Shown here: positions 55,773 through 64,000 of the stretch, one piece after another | How positions within the stretch are numbered: the stretch's first letter is position 1 | Layout of the letters: each line of letters opens with the position of its first letter | Assembly (NCBI GenBank): GCA_943735955.1 | Contig: OX030955.1 | Location: forward strand, 5,525,269 to 5,589,268 | Length of the DNA: 64,000 nucleotides | From: Piscicola geometra | Lineage: Eukaryota > Annelida > Clitellata > Hirudinida > Piscicolidae | Direction of reading: 5' to 3' | The notes under the pieces: generated by a model | What the model was told of the DNA's origin: nothing | Seen by the model: only the letters and a program-made list of their open reading frames with translations | Database searches by the model: none | Position numbers and translations under genes: made by a program

Positions 55773-57176
55773 TAGAGGCCGGACATGAACGATTTTTCAT
55801 TCCCGGTCCCGTTCTTTTCCGAAATGTTTTTCCCGTCCCGTCCCGTTCCCGCGACTCGATTTTCGGTCCCAACCCTTCCCGAAATAATTTTTTTGTCTTT
55901 TCATTCATTTCCGCTGCCGTATTCAGCGGTCCCAAACTTGCTAGTCTTAAAATTTTTTATTTGAAAGTCAGAAAATATTTCTTTAAAAAAAATTTTAAAA
56001 TGCAAATATTACTTGAAATGAAAGTATTGAAGTTAGTCATTGTTTTTAAGTAATTCAATAAAGTCTTTATTGTTTTTCACACGGGTTAAACCGCCATGAT
56101 TTTAGCCTTCAAATTAGGTGATCTTGGGTCTGAAGTTACACGACCACATGTAGAACAATTTTTTTCACAGGAAATAGAACTTACAGGTATAGTAAAAAAT
56201 GTTTGGCTAATTATTTTATTTTTGGAAAATTGTTCATTTTACTCCAATAAAATAAAACAACTTTTAATCTTCAATTTTGGTGGGACGTAATTGTGAATAT
56301 TTCTAAAATTCATCCTCTTCTGAATTTTCTTTCTCGTCCATTTTTATTGATTCCTCAATAATGTAATAAATATTTTTTTGACAACTTTCTTATTTTCCAC
56401 AACTGCAAAAATAAAATCATTAGTATAAATTGATAGTATAAAAATTATATTATAATTATATTATAATTTTTACGTTATAAAAAACATAATAGGTCTGAAT
56501 AACTATCTTTTTTTCTTAACGGCACTGCAGCTTGGTCTGGATGTACAAAATAGAATTAAATTTTCTCTAATTAATGTCTTGGTATTTATATTTTTCTATC
56601 TCAAACTCTTTTCTTATTATTCTTTTATACTGGGAATGCAACAGACATGCTGCCATATGAATAAGATCAATGGGCATCCTTTCTTTTGTCGAAATGATCA
56701 ACTGAGAAATCAACTGGAAACTGAAAATTCAAATTCAAAATTTATAAAATTGAAACAACTGACCCGTTTGATTTCATCTGACAAGTTTTCATCATCACCA
56801 ATTTGTTCTAATCTCCCTAATGTTTGGATTCGCCATAACAACTTCAAAGGCAATTTTGGAGATTTTGACATTGACAATGCAATTGAGGCTTCGTTATACA
56901 TTTCTATAGCCTTTAATATTTATTTTAAATACAGAGTATTGAGGAAATATAAATTTCCAAACTTAGGAGTTTGCTGTAGAATACTTTTTGAAGAATCCAA
57001 TTCCAACAACATGTATTACTGTTTTTCCTGTTCCCGATTTGAATGTTGATTCCTGTTTTCCCCCAAACCCCTATTCCCGGTTCCCGAATTTTCCCGTCCC
57101 GAAATTAATTTTCATTCTCGTTTTCAAGGGAGTCCCGCAGGTACCCGGTTGGATCGGGTACCCGGTCCGACCTCTA
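55773..57176. mobile_element. hAT-like DNA transposon (non-autonomous) with C-rich subterminal repeats
   Basis: Inverted termini TAGAGGCCGGAC and TAGAGGTCGGAC; flanking 8-mers ATTTGTAA (55765-55772) and ATTTGGAA (57177-57184), 7 of 8 identical. Subterminal repeats of TTCCCGTCCCG and CCCGAAAT. The interior contains a 156-codon frame (56579-57049) without resemblance to hAT transposase; its last part runs into the terminal repeat, so I treat it as non-coding. Confidence 0.85.
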
Positions 57177-57739
57177 ATTTGGAAGTATTATTAATTTTTC
57201 TCCAATTTTGTAGAGCTCTCCTTGAAAATCAACGCACATTAATCTTTGAATATAAAAAGTAAAAATGTATGAAAATAGATAATAATAAAAAATAAATGAA
57301 ACAGATGAAAAAAGATAATATAACAAATAAATATAACAGATTAAAATAGATAAATTAGATAAACACTATCCAGTCATGAAAATTTCTAGATGTTTATGTG
57401 TGGTTGCTTTTATTGGGAACTGATTCAAAAGACTGATAGTTGCAAGGAAGAACAAATGTTTGTATCAGTTTGACGTTGAATGGTTTAATGATTACATAAG
57501 CGACATATTTTTTGACATTCGCTGTAGAGCGACAAGTCAAACAGAGCTGGTGTCTGATGACTGTGCCTCCAGCGCTGCTTCGGAGGCTGACCGGTCCTCT
57601 ACCAACAAATTCATACCAATTCGCATGAATTTGTGGATAAAAAGTTTTTAATTCGATCTAGTATTAAGAATATTTTGCAATTAAGCAAAAAGACACCATC
57701 AATAATACTATATTACTTTATTATGTTTTTACAATTTTA

Positions 57740-57958
57740 CTTATTGAAAAATTACAGTTATGATAAATTGCCTGGATGCGCCCATGTTTTGAAAGCCAGT
57801 ATGCAGTGCAACGAGGCAGGCTTTAAAATAGAATTCTCAAAGGAAAGGAATAAAGCATGCCCCAAAATCACTTGGCGCAGTGATGTTGAAGCTGACAAGA
57901 GAGATCAAGTAGGTGGGAGCAGTTGGAAAGACTCGCTCAGAACTGGCGTTTGGTGAAA
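57740..57958 (+). mobile_element. LINE C-terminal fragment
   Basis: The frame contains ACPKITWRSDVEADKRDQVG and SSWKDSLRTGVW. Many non-LTR elements end with a GRP..TW...VE......W.....A.DR..W pattern. Only the tail remains; resemblance is moderate. Confidence 0.5.
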
Positions 57959-58227
57959 ACAGACGAAACAGAGAAAAGTAACAAAATTAGAAAATTATCT
58001 CCGAGAAAATAACAAAAAATGCAATGATTTCGCTTGATGGGGATTATTTGGTTTCACTCTCCATTTTCTCAAACATAATACTAACTTCAAAAGTAATATT
58101 TAACAATTTTATAGCATCAATAAATAATCATAAATAAATTTTTAGAAAAATTAGAATTACTGTGTCATAACAAGTTCTTTTTTAATCATTTTCAGTTATT
58201 TGTTAGTTTAGTTATTTGAACATCGGT

Positions 58228-58877
58228 CTATTTTTGTGCATAACTGAGCATCATGTCTGCAATGATGTCCCTCTGAGCTTGAGTCATCATGGCGACTTGG
58301 TCGATAGCACCTGAAGGCGAAGATAGAAATGTGTAAACTATATAAATACAAAATATATATAATTATAAAAAAATAATTAGAAAGACTTCACTATTCTAAA
58401 AGAAAGAAATTTAGTTTAACCACATTTAAATTTTACATTGAAATGAAAAAGGAAAGTTACTTACTCTGTGGCATGCCCGCAGGAGCGGCACCTCCTTGCT
58501 TAAGGTAGGTTATGGAAGCACCAAGCGACTTCAAGAGCATATCCTTCGGGAACACATCAAGGAAAAGTTTCGTCTGTTCGATAGTGTGATAAAAGAATAG
58601 TTTGAACAAGAAATAAGAATTGTTTTATAGCTTTTAAAGAATTATTTATTATTTCGAAAATAGGTAATTTATCGTTTTTGAGCATAATGGAATCATATTT
58701 TTTAAACCAAGAATTTAGGCAAATAGTGATTGTATGACAGCTAGACAACATAATAAACATAATTAATAAATTAGAATTTAAGATGATTACCGCCAGTTTG
58801 AACTTCTCGAACTCTTCCTCTGGCATGGCACACGCTACTGCCACCAAAACCAACAGACACACCATCAAAGTCTTCAT
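58228..58877 (-). CDS. Small secreted cysteine-free peptide, paralogue C
   Basis: Exons 58877-58791 (87 nt), 58573-58465 (109 nt), 58310-58228 (83 nt): 92 residues. Signal peptide MKTLMVCLLVLVAVACA, then MPEEEFEKFKLA. Middle exon TKLFLDVFPKDMLLKSLGA, YLKQGGAAPAGMPQ. Last exon SAIDQVAMMTQAQRDIIADM, MLSYAQK. Splice sites sit at exactly the same codons as in A and B (second intron splits the codon after MPQ/E). TATA box 62 bp upstream. No mature cysteine, no known domain. Tandem duplication with 3-5 kb spacers; secreted amphipathic peptide by inference. Confidence 0.87.
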
Positions 58878-58938
58878 CTTTTTTGGATATAGATTTGCAA
58901 AATAATTTACTGATAGTAACTTCAAGCTAAGGATTGTC

Positions 58939-58946
58939 TTTTTATA
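58939..58946 (-). promoter_or_regulatory. TATA box of peptide gene C
   Basis: TATAAAAA on the minus strand in the shared context GGTATAAAAAGA, 62 bp upstream of the ATG. Confidence 0.7.
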
Positions 58947-60600
58947 CCAATATGGCATGTATGTGTAAATGAATATCTATAATATATTTATTTTTATTCT
59001 ATTGAAGAGATTGCTCGATTCACTTGCTGCTCGTTTTATTATGTAACCTGTTACATAAGCGTGAGCCTCTTACCGTTCCACCACAATGGTTTCGTCGAAT
59101 TAGAATGCTCCAAGTGTTTTCCAGTACAGGGAGCGTCTAGAAGTAAATAAAATGATTACTTAATTATGTTATCTAAGATTGAGTCGATTGTTACATAACG
59201 TTGTTTTTACCTTTGGTAAATGTTACATAACGTTACCAAACCTTACCTTACGTTTCACCTGCTGACGAATCTTACATAGCATGACATGAAGATTTTTTAA
59301 AAACAAATATTTTTGCAGAATTTTTGTTTTAGATCATTATCTGAGTAACAATTCAGTTCGAGTTCTTTTTTAAACAATTTTTTTAAATTTAATTAAGTTA
59401 TGTAAGTTCATAAAAGTATAAAAATAAATTTAAGCAACACTAATACATGTTTATAAGGCCAAGATACGCCGCAAACCATCCAATGCATTGAATGACTTTT
59501 TTTAAATAAGTAAACATTTGTAAAACAATGTAAAAAAACTAATTTCGATTGATTTAAAATGTAATAATTTATAAAATTCAATTCTCGTTTAAAATGTAGT
59601 TAAGAATGTTTGTGTTTAGTTGGGGTTCAATTTTTTTCTAAAGTTTGGTTCGAGTTTGGTTTAAAATGTGTAATTTTAGGTTCGAGTTCAAAAAGTTCGG
59701 TTCAAAGACTATCTCTAGTGTACACAAGGAAATGATTTGATAACTGTGATGATCAGTGGCTGCGATCTGTTGCAAATCTTGAAAGGGGGGGGGGTCCTAC
59801 TCAGCATAGAAAGTGCAAACCATTGAAGTGGTGATGATGCCTCTTTTTTAGCCTATATTTTACTTCTATTTTGATTGCTTCATATTATCAAAATATTTTA
59901 TTCTTTTTTATGATATGATTTTTTAGCTGTCTATGAATTCCATAAGCTTCCAACTCAGAAACGAAATTCGTCTATAGGCTATAGTCTATTGTCCACAATC
60001 CCATAATCTATGGGAGCTTAAGCCAGTTTATACAATAGAAGTGCCTTGAAGGAAATGTTTTTCTTTGCTTTACCTAATGTTATATAATAATAACAACAAC
60101 TTATTTGAGAATAACTTGTTAATGTTATTATTGAGAAATATTTATGTTACATGTTATTTAGTTTAGTTTAGTTTAGTTTAGGGAGTTAAAACCACGCAGA
60201 TCTTTTGACCTCTATAATGGTTATAAAAAAATAAAAATAAATAAATAAATAATAAAAAAGCAAAAAAAACAACAACAAAAACAAAAAAACAGATATATCT
60301 AATAATACTTATTATATAAAAAAAATATATATTTATGTTTACGTATTTAAATTATTTTTTACTCTTATGTCATAGTCGCACTTATAGTTGTACATCATGG
60401 GATGGTTTTCCCAGTATTTATCTAATTTTATTTTAAATTTATCTATTTGTTAACTTAATTTTTGTGCAATGTCGCATATGTCTATATTATTATTATAATT
60501 TTAAAAAAAGCTATCTCTCACTTCCCCATAACCAGTTAGGTGGTAAGGGAGAAATGTTTACAAATGTTTAGTTCGTAATTCCACGAGGCTTAAGTTTCTC
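58947..60600. other. Intergenic with TTACATAAC words and a decayed hAT-like end
   Basis: GTTACATAACG and relatives occur at about 59040-59235. Around 59610-59715, TTCGAGTTTGGTTTAA and GGTTCAAAGACTATCTCTA look like the right end of another TAGAGA-type hAT relic, but no partner end was found. (TTTAG)n at 60158-60181. No gene seen. Confidence 0.45.
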
Positions 60601-60672
60601 TTGGCGGCGCCCATCTCCTCTCCAAGAAACGTAGTCTACTACGATGTGTGGGAATCGAACCCACGACCTATG
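60601..60672 (-). mobile_element. tRNA-derived SINE fragment (B-box half)
   Basis: On the minus strand CATAGGTCGTGGGTTCGATTCCCAC has a five-base stem around TTCGATT, i.e. a T-arm with the polymerase III B-box GGTTCGATTCC. It is followed by a non-tRNA body (GTAGTAGACTACGTTTC...). The A-box half appears to be at 62850-62885, across the LINE. Confidence 0.55.
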
Positions 60673-60840
60673 GATATACAATACAATACAATACAACGAC
60701 GAGTGTTATTAACGTGGCGTAAACCCGGACGGGCTTCAAGACCAATTAGTTATGGAAAATTGGATAATAATATTAATAATGATAGATGAATAAATGGTAA
60801 GTATAGGTAGAGTAAATTATTGAAATTTAACTATATAATC

Positions 60841-60956
<116 letters not shown>

Positions 60957-61593
60957 CAAAACAATTTTTTTTAAAGGTTGAAACTGAAATAATAATAAAA
61001 ATAAATTTAAGATAAAAGTATATATCTATATTATATTATTATTATGATTTATTTTACAATTATTATTAATCGTATATATATATATATATATATGATGAAT
61101 GGAAAATGAGCAGTAAATTTTTAAGTTATTGTGATCGGCCGAACAAGTACGTTTTCAGGAAACGGCTGAATGTCGCGGTCGAGCTCGGGGATTTGAGTCT
61201 ATTGGGAAGACTATTCTAAAGAGTCGGCGCTGCGACAAAAAAGCTTCTTGCACTTGCATACTGGAGTTTGTAGCTCTGTGGAACTACATCTCTTGGCCTG
61301 GAAGACCTGAGTCTTTCCCTCTGGGGAAGACTTGCTCTCATGACAATACTACTCGACAAATAATATGGGCACTCATTAGACAGACACTTGTGCATTAACA
61401 AGATGTTTTTGTATTCAATTCTGTTTTCAACACGAAGCCAGTGGAGCTCCTTGAGAACAGGGCTGATGTGATCATAATTTCTAGCACCTGTTATGAGCCT
61501 AGCCGTAGTGTTGATTACAGACTGAATTTTCTGCAGCTGCGTCATTGGCAACCCAGTAAGAATGATATTGCCATAGTCAATTCGACTGAGAAC

Positions 61594-62273
61594 CAGTGTT
61601 ATTTTCGTTTCATAAAATAATTATAGTTTTTATTTCAGTTTCGTTTTGGAATTAATTATAGTTTTTTTTCGTTTTGAAATTAATTAAAGATTTTATTTTC
61701 GTTTTCGTTCTGAAAATAATTAAAGTTTTTATTTTCGTTTCAGTTTTGAAAATAATTTAAGTTTTTATTTTTATTTTAGTTTTGAAAATATATCAATTTA
61801 CAACTTTAAACACTATTTTTTTATATCTAAAAAAATTAATTGATCATAACATGAAAAAGTAAATTAGAACTGTATATTAACAACAAATGAGTTTAAAAAT
61901 TAAGTCAATTGAAATATTTTAAGAATTGAGTACGTGAATTACTGAGTAATAACAATTTTGAAATATAACGACAAATCTATGATTAAAATAGGTGATAATT
62001 TAATTGACAAAGCGAAGCGGTAATAAAATAACGTTTTATAAATCGCCCTACTTTCATAAAGCCCAAAGATAAAGTCTATAACATAGACATATATTTTTTT
62101 ATATAAATTACACATTTAAATATTATGGCATACTTTGAAAGTTATTTAATTTTCGTTTTGAAAATAATTATAGTTTTCATTTCAGTTTCGTTTTGAAAAT
62201 AAATTTAGTTTTTATTTTCGTTTTCGTGGAACGATTATTCAGAATTTTCGTTTTCGTTACGAAAATAACACTG
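61594..62273. mobile_element. hAT-type MITE with perfect 8-bp duplication, nested in a LINE
   Basis: Inverted ends CAGTGTTATTTTCGT; identical 8-bp flanks CTGAGAAC at 61586-61593 and 62274-62281. Subterminal DNA is a chain of TTTTCGTTTTGAAAATAATTA units. No coding content. The insertion duplicates the codons for V-L-S of the host LINE, which proves it arrived after the LINE. Confidence 0.92.
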
Positions 62274-62849
62274 CTGAGAACCAAAGCAGAAGCCAATGTT
62301 CTCAGTGAGTCCTTGGTCAATAACCATCTTATGGATCGTATTTGGCGTAAAAAAGCAAAGCAGGTTTGAGTCATCTTGTTGATGTGTGTCTTCATGGTGA
62401 GGTCTTTGTCGAGATAAACTCCCAGGTTTCTGGCACTTTCAGAGGGAATTATCTCGTTCTGACAAATGCGGACTTGATCTTTGGGAGTGTGAGCAGAGTT
62501 TCGACGGGATGAGAGCCAGATAACTTCAGTTTTGCTGGAGTTAGGTTTCAGTTGATTGGCACCCATCCAAGCAGAAATTTCATCAATGCATGATGACACC
62601 CTTTCTTGCAGGTCAGCCTGATGACCTTTAATGCAATGACCGTAAATCTGGGTGTCATCAGCATACTGATGAAAAGCAAGCTCATGTCTAGCTGCTATTC
62701 TTTACAAATCTCCAGTGTACAACGAGAACAGTAAAAGACCAAGAACTGAACCTTGGGGGACTCCTACAGCGGAAACCGACGTGGTCGATTTTGTCCCACT
62801 ACAGCGGATGTCGAAACATCTGTCATTTAAGTAGTCCATATAAGCCGCG

Positions 62850-62885
62850 AGTCGTTAACAACTCGGCCACCCGTTCACCCCGTTC
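62850..62885 (-). mobile_element. tRNA-like A-box half next to LINE 5' truncation point
   Basis: Minus strand GGGTGGCCGAGTTGTTAACG contains a good A-box (TGGCCGAGTTGTTAA) and then ACTCGCGGCTTATATGGA. TATGGA here can pair with TCCATA beside the B-box half at 60660. Confidence 0.5.
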
Positions 62886-64000
62886 TTTTAAAAAAATTAC
62901 ATTTATTTTTTGAATGAAACTTAAACTAAAATATCATGAAAACTATTAATTGTTTTCTTTAAATAACCTTGTCAGCTAGAAGAAAAACTTGTGAAATAAA
63001 CTTTAAATAAACTTTAAAATCATATATTTCAAAAACTTTTTTACAATTAAAAACCTTTTCTTGTCTTTAATGGAAAGGGTGAGTTGTACCTTTTTAGTTT
63101 TTATTGCCAATAATAAGCCATTAAAAGTATTTATAATAGACTATTATTAATAGTCCACAATTCAACCTTTTTCATTCCATCTTACCAGAATAGCTAAACT
63201 TGAATGTGAGTGCTTCCATGAGCGGCGATCCTGGGGTCCGGACCATGTTTTGTATATAAAATATATGAAAATAATCTATAAAAAAGGTAAATCTTTTACA
63301 TTTATTTAGAGAGGTAATTTGGTTGAAAGGTTAATTGGTTGAAGGATGAATTGTTTGAAGGGTGATTTGACTGCAATTCGAGAGAACAAGCACATCTAAG
63401 CTTCCGTTCTTCAAAAAGTTATAAAGAGGCGAATAAGATGTCTACAAAAGTAAAACTGAATCAACGTCTAAAAGTAGTTCAATTTGCAATACAACCAAGG
63501 TGTCAAAAAATACTTCATTAGCTAATACAACCTTAACAGCCAGTAAGCCACTAAAATGAGATTCAAAAAAGCAGCCACTGAGCATCATGTAGCATCGTCA
63601 ATTTAAAAAAACCCTCTAAAGGCGACTTTCAAGAATTTTTATGAATAAAAAAATTATATCTAGGTGCAAAATAGCTTTCAGCAATTGGATGAGTTAGGGT
63701 TAGGGTTATTTTATTTTATGCTATTTTATGTTAAGAGAACTTTTTTTAGCTTCGGAAAAAACGAGCTCGGTAATATCCAAGAGTTTTAATTCTATAATTA
63801 AATTCTCAAAATGGAGGGTTAATCATTAGTGAAAATTTTTTGAATATTAACTTCATGAAAACTTAATTTTGTTAAACTATTTAGAATAGTTTTATATTTA
63901 AATTATCATATTTAAAATATGATTTAATAGACACACCTCCAGTTGTTCCTTTGAAAATGTAGGGTAAATAACAAATGATATTTCAAAGATTTGGCATGAA
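62886..64000. other. Intergenic, AT-rich, no gene
   Basis: No gene seen. A short TTAGGGTTAGGGTTA run (63694-63708) is an interstitial telomere-type sequence too short to interpret. Confidence 0.5.

Noticed and set aside
56579..57049. 156-codon frame within the third hAT element
   Set aside because: No similarity to a transposase, starts in T-rich sequence and ends in the terminal repeat; more likely chance.
60601..60672. Complete tRNA gene
   Set aside because: Only a T-arm is present; no acceptor stem, D-arm or anticodon arm in the adjacent sequence.

Overview
This is a eukaryotic, animal (bilaterian) genome window: AT-rich, with intron-containing genes, canonical GT-AG splice sites, TATA boxes and many transposon relics and microsatellites. 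The gene set (progranulin-type protein, cytosolic HSP90, MGAT4, Gfi1/Senseless, CSDE1/Unr, SRRT/ARS2) is metazoan. The AT-rich base composition, CR1-like LINEs, hAT elements and CATCAT/CA-rich introns would suit a spiralian such as an annelid (a leech-type genome is my guess), but nothing here proves the species. Exon models were built by hand from homology to remembered family architecture, splice consensus and reading-phase consistency. In the six conserved genes every internal junction keeps frame.

Layout. 0.2-3.9 kb (-): a multi-domain granulin gene cut by the left edge. 4.4-6.7 kb (+): a Cys/Gly-rich protein gene whose likely intron carries a complete hAT-like element; a second hAT with transposase remnants follows at 6.8-7.4 kb. 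8.0-9.8 kb (+): an orphan multi-exon gene, then a small Cys-rich ORF at 9.9 kb. 10.4-14.1 kb (+): cytosolic HSP90 with a seven-unit heat-shock element, TATA box, seven coding exons and a C-terminal MEEVD. 16.5-25.3 kb (+): a 13-exon MGAT4 (N-acetylglucosaminyltransferase IV) gene with a GC-AG intron. 25.8-27.6 kb (-): a four-finger Gfi1/Senseless homologue, convergent with MGAT4. 27.6-30.6 kb is intergenic and holds a GC-richer block that may be regulatory. 30.6-40.0 kb (-): CSDE1/Unr in 20 exons. 40.7-47.7 kb (-): SRRT/ARS2 in 13 exons. 48.7-58.9 kb (-): three tandem paralogues of an unrecognised small secreted, cysteine-free peptide with identical three-exon structure and TATA boxes. 59-64 kb: repeats, including a CR1-like LINE split by a hAT-type MITE and flanked by the two halves of a tRNA-like sequence.

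Two housekeeping RNA regulators (CSDE1, a cold-shock-domain translation/stability factor; SRRT, the ARS2 cap-binding partner) lie head-to-tail 0.7 kb apart. HSP90, MGAT4 and Gfi1 are unrelated neighbours. The most novel coding content is the peptide cluster; next are the Cys-rich proteins at 4.4-10.2 kb. Introns of the granulin, CSDE1 and SRRT genes are unusually full of simple-sequence DNA, and many 3' splice acceptors lie directly inside CA or CCA repeats.
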